64,000 nucleotides of DNA, taken from Shewanella maritima. Lineage in GTDB: Bacteria > Pseudomonadota > Gammaproteobacteria > Enterobacterales > Shewanellaceae. The notes under the pieces were generated by a model that made no database searches, was not told the DNA's origin, and saw only the letters and a program-made list of their open reading frames with translations. Made by a program: the position numbers and the translations under genes. How positions within the stretch are numbered: position 1 is the stretch's first letter; every line of letters begins with the position of its first letter. Shown here one piece after another: positions 27,941 to 36,274 of this stretch. The stretch spans positions 1,984,001 through 2,048,000 of the forward strand of contig NZ_CP036200.1 in the NCBI RefSeq assembly GCF_004295345.1, written 5' to 3'.

Positions 27941-29680
27941 ATGCAAACCATCAACAAGTTATCGGTGCGCTCATCAAGCTTGAGCAAAGTGAGCTTAGCC
28001 ATAACCATTGCAGCGTCTATGAGCTTGCTGCCGCTAACGACGGCACTAGCCAGTGACGAGCATGCTCATCATGCAACCCAGCATGAAGAGCACAAGACTC
28101 ATACGGGCGAACACGAGCAGTTGGATTATTACTGCCCGATGCATCCAGAAGAGCGCAGCCATGAGAAAGGCCGCTGCCCACAGTGCAATATGTTCCTCAT
28201 TAAAGATGAATCTAAAGACGCGGCTACAAAAGCGCAATTGGACTATTACTGCCCTATGCACCCTGAAGAGCGCAGCCATGAGAAAGGCCGCTGCCCGCAA
28301 TGTAATATGTTTCTGATTAAGGATGAAAGCAGTGACTCTGCTGATAACGGACACGTTCATAATGCTGCAGCGCACACACATGAGCATAGTCAATCGATAC
28401 TCGACCAACCCAAGCCTGCGCTAAGTGAAATAACTCAAGCTCAAGCTGACACGCCATCAAGTGCAACAGAGCAATCAAATGCTATGGGCAAACAAAGCAA
28501 TAATGTGAAATATGTTTGCCCTATGCACCCGCATATTGTGTCTGACACACCTGACTCTTGCCCTATTTGCGGCATGGATTTAGAGCCCGTAGAGATTGGC
28601 GGCGTGGGAGAAGAAGTGGTGGTTGGCGTATCAGGCGGTATGCAACAAGCACTGGGTATGCGCTCAGAAACCGTAGCCAAAGACACATTATGGAAGTTCG
28701 TCAAAACCATTGGCACCGTGGAATATAACGAGAATGCCATCGGTCATGCCCATACCCGAGTCGATGGCTGGCTAGAAACCCTGATGGTTCACAACGTTGG
28801 TCAAAAAGTAAAACAAGGCCAGCTAGTGTACGAGCTATATTCGCCTGAACTTGTCAGCGCCCAAGATGACTATGTACAAGCGCTTGATTACTTAAAACAA
28901 GACAAAGTCCGCGGAAAAGTCTTGCTCCGCAAAGCCCGCTTACGCCTTGAGCTACTCGGCATGAGCTCACATACCATTAAGCAGCTAGAACAAACCCGTG
29001 AAACCATCTATCGGGTACCTTTCTACGCCGAGCAAGATGGCTTTGTCAGCGAACTAAACGTACGCCACGGCATGTATGTTCAACCCGGTGACACCTTGTT
29101 TGAGATTGTCGATTTAAGCAGTGTTTGGGTGATTGCTGACGTATTTGAAAACGAGCAAAGCTGGCTAGAGCTAGATCGCCCCGTTGAAGTATCAGCCGCA
29201 GCTCAAGGCCTATTCGACCTTGAGTCGACCATTGACTATATCTACCCAGAGCTCGACCCAGTATCACGGGCGATGCGAGTCAGAGTTAAACTTGATAACC
29301 CACAAAAGAGCCTCAAACCGGGCACCCTAGTTGAAGTGAAACTTTTTGGTGGCCCTAAGCGAGACATCATTACAATACCGACCGAAGCGTTGATCCTAAC
29401 TGGCCGTGAAAACCGTGTGGTGGTGCAGCGCAGCGACAATCAATTTGCCTCAGTTGAAGTCAAAGTCGGCATGATTGCCCAAGGCAAAGCTGAGATCATC
29501 AGTGGCCTTAACGTGGGCGACAAAGTGATTGTATCTGGGCAGTTCCTGCTGGACTCTGAAGCCAGTATTCAAGGCAGTTTGCAGCGTCTAAGTACCAGTA
29601 ATACCCAGGATGCTGATAGCGCTGATGAACATAGCACTAGTACACATAGCAGTACTGACCACAGCCATCACAACCATTAG
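27941..29680 (+). CDS. cusB: CusB-like RND periplasmic adaptor with three HMBD domains
   Basis: Membrane-fusion protein of a heavy-metal (Cu/Ag type) RND pump, linking CusA to an outer-membrane channel. The protein (579 residues) has an N-terminal signal region, a His-rich segment, two nearly identical HMBD-type domains (YYCPMHPEERSHEKGRCPQC, residues about 63-89 and 102-128), a third (YVCPMHPHIVSDTPDSCPIC, about 192-218), then the usual adaptor core (GWLETLMVHNVGQKVKQGQLVYELYSPEL lipoyl half, helical hairpin, FVSELNVRHGMYVQPGDTLFEI, beta-barrel and membrane-proximal domain). The C-terminus is His-rich (HSSTDHSHHNH). GGAGATAGG precedes ATG 27941. The gene lies 23 nt after the repeat gene and 9 nt before cusA. 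Confidence 0.93.
   Translation: MQTINKLSVRSSSLSKVSLAITIAASMSLLPLTTALASDEHAHHATQHEEHKTHTGEHEQLDYYCPMHPEERSHEKGRCPQCNMFLIKDESKDAATKAQLDYYCPMHPEERSHEKGRCPQCNMFLIKDESSDSADNGHVHNAAAHTHEHSQSILDQPKPALSEITQAQADTPSSATEQSNAMGKQSNNVKYVCPMHPHIVSDTPDSCPICGMDLEPVEIGGVGEEVVVGVSGGMQQALGMRSETVAKDTLWKFVKTIGTVEYNENAIGHAHTRVDGWLETLMVHNVGQKVKQGQLVYELYSPELVSAQDDYVQALDYLKQDKVRGKVLLRKARLRLELLGMSSHTIKQLEQTRETIYRVPFYAEQDGFVSELNVRHGMYVQPGDTLFEIVDLSSVWVIADVFENEQSWLELDRPVEVSAAAQGLFDLESTIDYIYPELDPVSRAMRVRVKLDNPQKSLKPGTLVEVKLFGGPKRDIITIPTEALILTGRENRVVVQRSDNQFASVEVKVGMIAQGKAEIISGLNVGDKVIVSGQFLLDSEASIQGSLQRLSTSNTQDADSADEHSTSTHSSTDHSHHNH
28121..28354 (+). repeat. 117-bp tandem duplication of an HMBD domain within cusB
   Basis: Two adjacent copies (28121-28237 and 28238-28354) encode the same YYCPMHPEERSHEKGR..CPQCNMFLIKDES domain with only synonymous or tail differences, an in-frame domain duplication. 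Confidence 0.93.
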
Positions 29681-29689
29681 GGGGCGTTT

Positions 29690-32600
29690 ATGTTAGCAAA
29701 CATTATTGGTGCCTCGATTAAGCACCGCGCGATGGTGCTGGTCTTTAGTGTACTGATAGCCTTAGTTGGCTATCAGGCAATGCGCACTACCCCACTTGAT
29801 GCACTGCCTGACTTATCAGACGTACAAGTTATTGTAAAAACCTCATACCCAGGGCAAGCACCGCAGCTCGTTGAGGACCAAGTCACCTATCCACTATCAA
29901 CCGCCATGCTTGCTGTGCCTGGCGCCAAAACCGTGCGCGGTTTTTCCATGTTTGGCGACTCGTATGTGTACATCATCTTTGAAGATGGTACCGACATCTA
30001 CTGGGCGCGCTCGCGAGTGTTGGAGTATCTGTCGCAAACCCAAAGTCAGTTGCCGGAAAACGTGACACCAACATTAGGGCCTGATGCCTCAGGCGTTGGC
30101 TGGGTATTCCAATATGCATTAGTTGATCGCAAGGGCAAGCATGACCTTGCACAACTTCGTTCGCTACAAGACTGGTTCTTAAAGTTAGAGCTACAGAGCG
30201 TCGCAGGCGTTTCGGAAATCGCCACCATCGGCGGCATGGAGCAGTCTTATCAAATCATTGTCGACCCGCATAAGTTGGCCCTGTATCAAATTGATTTGAT
30301 GACAGTAAAAAACGCCCTTGATAACGCCAATAGCTCAACTGGCGGCTCGGTCATCGAGATGGCCGAAGCTGAGTACATGATCACCTCAAAAGGCTATCGG
30401 CAAACATTGGATGACTTTGCTGAGATCCCACTGGGTATTGTTTCTGAAGCTGGCACGCCAGTATTAATGAAAGATGTTGCTCAGCTGCGCACTGGCCCAA
30501 GTGCAAGACGCGGCATTGCCGAGCTTGATGGGCAAGGCGAAGTCGTTGGCGGCATTGTGGTGATGCGCTATGGCGAAAATGCACTGGCGACCATTAATAA
30601 CGTTAAGCAAAAGCTGCAAGAGGTCGAGAATGGCCTGCCTGATGGCGTAGAGTTAGTGATCACTTACGACCGCTCTGAGCTTATCCTTAATTCAGTAGAC
30701 AATCTCAAGCACAAGGTGCTTGAAGAAATGCTGGTAGTTGCCGTTATTTGCTTGCTATTCCTGCTGCATGCACGCTCAACCTTGGTTGCGATTATCTCGC
30801 TGCCGATTTCGATTCTCATCAGTTTTATCGTGATGAACATCATCGGCGTCAATGCCAACATTATGAGCTTAGGCGGGATTGCCATTGCCATTGGCGCTGT
30901 GGTCGATGCAGCCATCGTGATGGTAGAGAATGTGCACAAACACCTTGAGCAATACCGTGAGCAGCGTGGTGGACAAGCCCCCACGGGTGAAGCGCATTGG
31001 CAACTGGTAAAAACCGCGTCGATTGAAGTTGGCCCAGCGCTGTTCTTTAGCTTGCTGATCATTACCTTGAGCTTCGTGCCTGTGTTTGCGCTAGAAGCGC
31101 AAGAAGGCAGATTGTTCCACCCGCTCGCCTACACTAAAACCTTTGCCATGGCAGCGAGCGCTCTGTTAGCGATTACGTTAATTCCAGTTTTAATGGGCTA
31201 TTTTGTACGCGGAAAAATTCCTGCTGAGCATAAAAACCCATTAAGCCGTGTGCTGATAGCAATATACGAGCCGCTACTTCGCCTAGTACTGCGCTTCCCT
31301 AAGCTGACTATCATGCTCGCCTTAGTGGCTTTAGTTAGTGCTTACTATCCTATGTCGAAAATGGGTAGCGAGTTTATGCCTGAGCTGGAAGAAGGCGACT
31401 TGCTGTATATGCCGACCACACTGCCGAGCGTGAGCTCAGGTAAGGCCGCTGAAATCTTGCAGCAAACTGACCGCTTAATTAAAACAGTGCCTGAGGTAAA
31501 ACGGGTATTTGGTAAAGTCGGCCGCGCGATGACCGCTACCGATCCTGCACCGCTGACCATGTTAGAAACCACCATCATGCTTAACCCAAGGGACACCTGG
31601 CGTGAGGGTATGACGCTTGAAGGGATCATTGCAGAGCTGCAAAAAACCGTCAAAGTGCCCGGGATGACTAACGCTTGGGTGCAACCGATTAAAACCCGCA
31701 TTGATATGCTATCAACCGGTGTACGTACGCCCGTGGGCATAAAGATTTCTGGCGCAGATATTGATGAGCTGCAACGTATCGGCACTGAGATTGAAGCCGT
31801 GGTAGCTAAGTTGCCAGGCACACTGTCAGCCTTTGCCCAGCGTACCAGTGGCGGTCGTTATATCGATATTGAGCCCAATCTTAAAAACGCGGCTCGCTAT
31901 GGTATGACACTGCGTGACATTCAAGATGTGGTGCAAATGGCCATCGGCGGCATGCAAGTAGGTCAGTCGATTCAAGGACAAGAGCGCTACCCCATCAATA
32001 TTCGCTACCCGCGTGAGCTGCGCGATAGTATTGAAAAACTGCGCCAGCTGCCTGTGCTGACTAAAACCGGTAAATACTTACCACTGGGCAATCTTGCTGA
32101 GATCAGCATTAGTGATGGCGCGCCCATGCTCGCCAGCGAAAATGGCCGCTTAATCAGCTGGGTATTTGTCGACTTACAAGATGTGTCCATTGGTGAGTAC
32201 ATACAAACTGCTCGCGCCGCGTTAGATGAGCAAATCAAACTGCCACCGCGTTACAGCTACACCTTTGCCGGCCAATACGAGTACATGCAGCGGGTTGAAG
32301 CTAAAATGCAATTGGTTATCCCACTGATGATTGCGGTGATCTTTATGCTGCTAATGATGACGTTTGGCTCGTTCACTCAAGCTTCGGTGATCATGCTCAG
32401 CTTGCCGTTTTCTTTGGTTGGCAGCGCCTGGCTGTTATATGCATTGAACTTTAATTTCTCGGTCGCGGTGTCTGTGGGCATGATAGCCCTAGCAGGTGTT
32501 GCCGCAGAGTTTGGTGTGGTAATGCAGGTGTACTTAAACAATGCCATTAAAGCCAAGCAACAAAGCGGCGACTACAACCAACGCGGTGATTTGGTTGATG

Positions 32601-32824
32601 CCTTGATTCACGGTGCAGTAATGCGCATTCGCCCTAAGGCAATGACGGTTGCGACTATCTTCTTTGGTCTGCTGCCAATTATGTGGGGCAGTGGTACGGG
32701 TAACGAAGTCATGCAGAAAATTGCCGCGCCTATGGTTGGCGGCATGGTCACAGCGCCAATTCTGTCACTGTTCGTGATCCCGGCGATTTACCTGCTGATT
32801 TACGGGCGCAAGCTGAAGAAGTAA
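29690..32824 (+). CDS. cusA: CusA-like heavy-metal RND efflux pump
   Basis: Inner-membrane proton-driven pump of the HME-RND family that expels Cu(I)/Ag(I)-type ions. At 1044 residues it has normal length, with 12 helices and two large periplasmic loops. Recognisable are the N-terminus (TPLDALPDLSDVQVIVKTSYPGQAP), the helix-4 proton relay block (MSLGGIAIAIGAVVDAAIVMVENVHKH; the DxxD/E-type acidic residues of HME pumps), and the Met-rich periplasmic region (GRAMTATDPAPLTMLETTIML). AGGGGGCG before the ATG is a strong ribosome site. Last gene of the operon; no outer-membrane factor gene follows, so the channel is supplied elsewhere. Confidence 0.95.
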   Translation: MLANIIGASIKHRAMVLVFSVLIALVGYQAMRTTPLDALPDLSDVQVIVKTSYPGQAPQLVEDQVTYPLSTAMLAVPGAKTVRGFSMFGDSYVYIIFEDGTDIYWARSRVLEYLSQTQSQLPENVTPTLGPDASGVGWVFQYALVDRKGKHDLAQLRSLQDWFLKLELQSVAGVSEIATIGGMEQSYQIIVDPHKLALYQIDLMTVKNALDNANSSTGGSVIEMAEAEYMITSKGYRQTLDDFAEIPLGIVSEAGTPVLMKDVAQLRTGPSARRGIAELDGQGEVVGGIVVMRYGENALATINNVKQKLQEVENGLPDGVELVITYDRSELILNSVDNLKHKVLEEMLVVAVICLLFLLHARSTLVAIISLPISILISFIVMNIIGVNANIMSLGGIAIAIGAVVDAAIVMVENVHKHLEQYREQRGGQAPTGEAHWQLVKTASIEVGPALFFSLLIITLSFVPVFALEAQEGRLFHPLAYTKTFAMAASALLAITLIPVLMGYFVRGKIPAEHKNPLSRVLIAIYEPLLRLVLRFPKLTIMLALVALVSAYYPMSKMGSEFMPELEEGDLLYMPTTLPSVSSGKAAEILQQTDRLIKTVPEVKRVFGKVGRAMTATDPAPLTMLETTIMLNPRDTWREGMTLEGIIAELQKTVKVPGMTNAWVQPIKTRIDMLSTGVRTPVGIKISGADIDELQRIGTEIEAVVAKLPGTLSAFAQRTSGGRYIDIEPNLKNAARYGMTLRDIQDVVQMAIGGMQVGQSIQGQERYPINIRYPRELRDSIEKLRQLPVLTKTGKYLPLGNLAEISISDGAPMLASENGRLISWVFVDLQDVSIGEYIQTARAALDEQIKLPPRYSYTFAGQYEYMQRVEAKMQLVIPLMIAVIFMLLMMTFGSFTQASVIMLSLPFSLVGSAWLLYALNFNFSVAVSVGMIALAGVAAEFGVVMQVYLNNAIKAKQQSGDYNQRGDLVDALIHGAVMRIRPKAMTVATIFFGLLPIMWGSGTGNEVMQKIAAPMVGGMVTAPILSLFVIPAIYLLIYGRKLKK

Positions 32825-32851
32825 TTACCCAGATATACTTTTAAAAGAGTT

Positions 32852-32884
32852 AAAAAAACCACCTTTTAGCAAGGTGGTTTTTTA
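32852..32884. terminator. Bidirectional terminator
   Basis: Stem AAAAAACCACCTT / AAGGTGGTTTTTT between convergent cusA and the serine-hydrolase gene. Confidence 0.9.
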
Positions 32885-32916
32885 TTTAGCTTAACTTTAC
32901 TTTTCTCAGTAAAAAC

Positions 32917-34179
32917 TTACTTCACTGCATCAATAACCGCAGGGATCACCTGATAGAAAAGTAAGTTAGCCATGCGTGGTGTCTCGGTTTGCGGATAACC
33001 ACCATTCATCGCCACAATCACACCAGATGCTTTGTCAATTGCCAGCACCTGGCCGTGAATACCGATCATCACTAATAGCTTATGACCTTTAATGTTCAGT
33101 ACGCGGTATTGATCTTTGTACCAGGCATCATTTGCAAGGGCGTATTCCTTACCTTTAGTCCAGGCCTTTCTCACTTGGTCATTACCCGCCCAAATAGCGT
33201 CTAAAAACTGCTGTGGAATAACCTGCTCACCTTTATAGTTTTTACCCTTATTAACGATAACCTTACCTACGCGGGCAAGGTCGCGGGTTGCCATGTTTAA
33301 GCCACCAGAGGCAACAACATAATTGTCAGGGTCTGCCATCCAAAATGCGTCATTCTCAGCACCAATCTTGGTCCAGACCTTCTCTTCCAGGTAAGACGCT
33401 AGCTCTTTACCTGTCACCTTTTCAACGACTTTACCTAAGATTTCTGTATTTGGGTCTTGATACTGATACACCTCACCGCTTGGGTACTTATGATCTTTAA
33501 TCAACAACAGGTAATCTTGAATACCATGCAGACCAGAATCGTTCTTACCATGCCATTCTTGTGACTGAGTCAGTCTTGGGTCCCAGCTCTTGTGTGGCGG
33601 CGTTTTAATTCCTAAACCACTGCGCATATCGGCAATTTCTTGTACTGTTGCGCCCTCAAATGCCGTGCCTTTAAATTCTGGCAGATAGAACTCTAGCGGC
33701 TTAGACATATCAAGCTTACCTTCGGCTGCTGCAATACCCGCCAAAGTCGCAGTAAATGACTTAGTTACCGACATATCTAAGTGAGTTGAATTAGGCGTCA
33801 TGCCATTAAAGAAATGCTGATGTACTACCTCATTTCCCTTAATAACAACCATAGAATGGTTTTTAAGGCGGTCACGCAAGATGGTATATAGGTCATGCTC
33901 CCCGTCTGCATCCATGCCTTTAAGCTTAGTAAGGTCGAGTGAATTGTTTAGCTTCCACTTTTCAGGGACCATGCTGCCCTTAGACACCTGATAGTAGCGA
34001 GTAAACTTGTAGGCATTTGAGAAGGTTGCGGCAGCCATTTCACCTTGATCCCATTCTGTTTGGCTCACACCTAACATGGCCGCTTGCTCAATGAATTGAC
34101 TATCTGGTTGGTGCAACGTAGCGGCATGCGCACCAAAACTTAAACATGCAATAACCAAACTCGATTTAACTAATTTCAT
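32917..34179 (-). CDS. Exported serine hydrolase, beta-lactamase-like (copy A)
   Basis: Periplasmic or secreted penicillin-binding-protein-like hydrolase of the class C beta-lactamase/esterase/NylB group. Signal peptide MKLVKSSLVIACLSFGAHA; catalytic SxxK at S137-VTK-140 in HLDMSVTKSFTA; a conserved Tyr block VYQYQDPNTEILGKVVE; C-terminal IGIHGQVLAIDKASGVIVAMNGGYPQTE carrying the His/Gly strand. Length 420. ATG 34179 follows AAGGAAT; the longer reading from 34230 breaks the signal peptide. A close paralogue lies at 42120-43394, with the same order of motifs. Substrate unknown: peptides, esters and amide oligomers are all possible. Convergent with cusA. Confidence 0.88.
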   Translation of the reverse strand: MKLVKSSLVIACLSFGAHAATLHQPDSQFIEQAAMLGVSQTEWDQGEMAAATFSNAYKFTRYYQVSKGSMVPEKWKLNNSLDLTKLKGMDADGEHDLYTILRDRLKNHSMVVIKGNEVVHQHFFNGMTPNSTHLDMSVTKSFTATLAGIAAAEGKLDMSKPLEFYLPEFKGTAFEGATVQEIADMRSGLGIKTPPHKSWDPRLTQSQEWHGKNDSGLHGIQDYLLLIKDHKYPSGEVYQYQDPNTEILGKVVEKVTGKELASYLEEKVWTKIGAENDAFWMADPDNYVVASGGLNMATRDLARVGKVIVNKGKNYKGEQVIPQQFLDAIWAGNDQVRKAWTKGKEYALANDAWYKDQYRVLNIKGHKLLVMIGIHGQVLAIDKASGVIVAMNGGYPQTETPRMANLLFYQVIPAVIDAVK

Positions 34180-34516
34180 AGACTTATTCCTTAAATCACA
34201 TGGAGAATAGACACATGTAAAAACAAACATCTAACTGTGCCTAATCGCGCTAGTAAAACACAACTGACTGACTGCTTACAGATTTTTTACAAAAGTAAAC
34301 CAAATGAACGACTCACGGGCGGAAATTCCGTACTCGCGGCGAGAGATATAGAAAGAGATATAGAAAGAGATATAGAAAGAGATATAGGAATAACAACGGC
34401 AGTGAAGCTAATGATAGCAATCGTAACTTATAGGCTTTCTATCGACAGCTTCAGTAAGCCACTTATGACCAAACTCAACAGTTAAGTGCGACACATAAAC
34501 TCGACACGCGCCAAAT
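34180..34516. other. Intergenic region with 12-bp tandem repeat
   Basis: About 340 nt upstream of serine hydrolase A. It contains its ribosome site and presumably its promoter, and a short tandem repeat at 34343-34388. An 82-codon plus-strand frame runs across the repeat (ERDIERDI...) but has no ribosome site or recognisable composition, so I do not call it a gene. Confidence 0.6.
34343..34388. repeat. 12-bp microsatellite, 3.8 copies
   Basis: GAGATATAGAAA repeated almost perfectly (three full units plus GAGATATAGG). It lies about 165 nt upstream of serine hydrolase A. Confidence 0.9.
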
Positions 34517-34813
34517 TCAAGAGTACATATCTTTATCGATGATATCCTGCTTTTTTTGCATCAGGTACATGACATAAAGTGTTCCTAAGAACATCAAACT
34601 GAATGAGACTACCATTAAGCTATAAATCAATAATGGGTCATTAAATTGCGGCAACCAGTCATCTACAAACTACATGGAATGCTTGTAAGCGCCAAAGGCT
34701 AAGAGCAACACCACAGGAATTTCTGCAATTGCAATAAACAAAATTTTTCTATCGAGGATGGCAAATTGTTTTGCCAATTCGGGGTCTGAAAAATCGATTT
34801 GTTCGCTAAACAT
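34517..34813 (-). pseudogene. Small two-helix membrane protein gene interrupted by an amber codon
   Basis: ATG 34813 has AGGAACT upstream and reads 47 residues (MFSEQIDFSDPELAKQF, then the helix ILFIAIAEIPVVLLLAFGAY) before TAG at 34670-34672. The same frame continues without another stop for 50 residues (FVDDWLPQFNDPLLIYSL, helix SLMVVSFSLMFLGTLYVMYLM, tail QKKQDIIDKDMYS) to TGA 34517-34519. The two halves look like one 98-residue protein with two membrane helices and charged ends; CAG or another sense codon to TAG would explain the break. I do not recognise the family. A 47-residue product may still be made. Confidence 0.7.
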
Positions 34814-34959
34814 AGTGAGTTCCTTTCTTCCATGAAATACCACTTACATTTAACCCTAATAAACAGATCAAAAAACCTCAAGTTAACCGGCTAAGCAATT
34901 GGTCTGACATGAATAAATATCTTCTTAGCTACAACTGAAGCTAGAGTAGACAAAACAAA

Positions 34960-34985
34960 AAATAGCTTGTATATACAAGCTATTT
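34960..34985. terminator. Perfect hairpin, probable terminator
   Basis: AAATAGCTTGTAT followed immediately by its exact reverse complement. It lies about 20 nt past the stop of the receptor remnant on the minus strand, where a terminator is expected. The T-run is short. Confidence 0.6.
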
Positions 34986-35005
34986 CTGTTCATGGAAGCA
35001 GCTGT

Positions 35006-35106
35006 TCAGAATGAATTGTTAACACCAACCGAGACTGAAGTGCCGCCGAACTTGTAACCGCCAAACGAATCAAAGTGGTGTAGTTGCCGTTCCTTCTCAA
35101 CCCCAA
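35006..35106 (-). pseudogene. C-terminal remnant of a TonB-dependent receptor
   Basis: On the minus strand, after an in-frame TGA, about 34 codons read YFGVEKERQLHHF.. then DSFGGYKFGGTSVSVGV and end NNSF-stop. Alternating residues and a terminal Phe are the signature of an outer-membrane beta-barrel end, as in TonB-dependent receptors. Only the last strand or so survives; the neighbouring PepSY-TM gene begins 9 nt away. It suggests a receptor gene was once linked to this PepSY/DUF4920 cluster and was deleted. Confidence 0.5.
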
Positions 35107-35114
35107 AATATCAA

Positions 35115-35693
35115 TTAGCTTGATATCATTAAAAAGAAAATCGGGATTACCACACCTAAACCCATCAAAATAATCGACTTTGGCTTTGCTGGTCCATGTT
35201 TGCCCTTCACCATAAACAATGCCGATAACGCGAGGAATATCAGCATGCCGGCGAACAAGTCTGAAAAGTACACCCAGGCATTACGGGTTTCATTCAGGTG
35301 CAATTTATTCAGAGCTTGCAAAATTACCCTTGGCTCAATGTCTTGATACACCACCTGACTGGACTTTCTATCCCACAACAAGGTGTCGCCCTCTTCCAAG
35401 AACACTTCAAACTTATTCTTATTCTGCCAAAAGCTCGATTTGGTTGTGTGGGTTAAGCTAAATTGCTGCTTCATACGCATGGCAATTTGCCTATCTTCTA
35501 GCGTTAGCCAATCTGAGTCATCGACCTTTTGTATCTGCCGCTCAACCGCATAATTGGGATTCCAATCCGCAATATGATTAACCGCAATACCAGAGACGGC
35601 AAAAATGATAGAAAAACCAATGCAAAAATAGCCGATGTCACGATGTAAGGTACGATTCAGTCGATACCAATTGATGTTGTTAAACCACTTCAT
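35115..35693 (-). CDS. PepSY-associated TM protein (copy A)
   Basis: 192-residue inner-membrane protein with the PepSY-TM arrangement: helix 1 (IGYFCIGFSIIFAVSGIAV), a periplasmic domain, then two helices (WVYFSDLFAGMLIFLALSALFMV and IILMGLGVVIPIFFLMI). His residues in LHRDIGYF, VNHIADWN and LHLNE are conserved in its paralogue at 39914 and resemble haem-binding or electron-transfer positions of this family, often found beside siderophore receptors. It is 27 nt downstream of DUF4920 copy A and probably co-transcribed. Role in iron reduction is inferred only. Confidence 0.82.
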   Translation of the reverse strand: MKWFNNINWYRLNRTLHRDIGYFCIGFSIIFAVSGIAVNHIADWNPNYAVERQIQKVDDSDWLTLEDRQIAMRMKQQFSLTHTTKSSFWQNKNKFEVFLEEGDTLLWDRKSSQVVYQDIEPRVILQALNKLHLNETRNAWVYFSDLFAGMLIFLALSALFMVKGKHGPAKPKSIILMGLGVVIPIFFLMISS

Positions 35694-35720
35694 ATATACA
35701 AACCAATTCGCTATCTCGTG

Positions 35721-36191
35721 TTAATCTGCGATGCTCACGCCAGTGGGCACTAGCTGATACATGGTCATAGGCTCAGTTACCGATGCTGGGTCAAACTCTT
35801 CGCCTGCTTCTTTGGCATAGTAAGCTTTGATTTCTTTCGTTTGCTCGAGGTTGTAGCGCAAAGCTTGCAGCTTACCTGTTGCTAGCGCTTTTTTACCGCG
35901 AGCGGTTAATGGGAACACCATTTCACCGTCTTTCACCTTGATGCGTAGGCTTTCAAAGCGCTTGTCTGACGCTATCGTCATCCAACAACCTCTATGCTCA
36001 CATACACCAACAATGGTGCCTTCAATGGTTACTGGGTTTTCCAAGTAGCTTTCAGGATCTGCCATCAGTGTCGATACCGGTACAAGCAGATCTTGGTTTA
36101 CACCTGAGCCGAAATCAGTGGCTAAGGCAGACATAGGTGCGATAAGTGCGCCGCATAGCATGCTTGCGGCAACAGTAAGTCTTAATTTCAT
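35721..36191 (-). CDS. DUF4920 exported protein (copy A)
   Basis: 156-residue periplasmic protein with a signal peptide (MKLRLTVAASMLCGALIAPMSALA) and a single DUF4920 domain. The hallmark C-x3-GCW occurs in GVCEHRGCWMTIASD, followed by LRIKVKDGEMVFPLTARGKKALA, an OB-like beta fold. AAGGAAAC before ATG 36191 decides the start over 36245. A paralogue with the same signature lies at 39460. It sits between the M16 peptidase (upstream) and PepSY-TM copy A on the same strand. Function unknown; the two Cys could bind a metal. Confidence 0.83.
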   Translation of the reverse strand: MKLRLTVAASMLCGALIAPMSALATDFGSGVNQDLLVPVSTLMADPESYLENPVTIEGTIVGVCEHRGCWMTIASDKRFESLRIKVKDGEMVFPLTARGKKALATGKLQALRYNLEQTKEIKAYYAKEAGEEFDPASVTEPMTMYQLVPTGVSIAD

Positions 36192-36274
36192 GGTGTTTCC
36201 TTTATTCACGGCGCCAAGCGCATAAATACAATAAGTCGTGGCCACCTCAAATAAAGGTAGCCGCGATAAACTCT

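Larger units (their letters stand above)
34814..35114. other. Intergenic region with hairpin and receptor remnant
   Basis: About 300 nt between the interrupted small gene and the PepSY-TM gene. It contains a perfect 26-nt palindrome (34960-34985) and the degenerate C-terminus of a TonB-dependent receptor (35006-35106). Nothing else recognised. Confidence 0.6.

Noticed and set aside
34237..34485. 82-codon plus-strand frame with ERDI repeats
   Set aside because: Created by the 12-bp microsatellite; no ribosome site, no family resemblance.
34670..34672. Special decoding of TAG (such as pyrrolysine) in the small membrane protein
   Set aside because: No supporting machinery seen and the organism type does not use it; a nonsense mutation is more likely.
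34699..34881. 60-codon minus-strand frame
   Set aside because: Out-of-frame with the better-supported amber-interrupted membrane protein at 34517-34813, which has the ribosome site.
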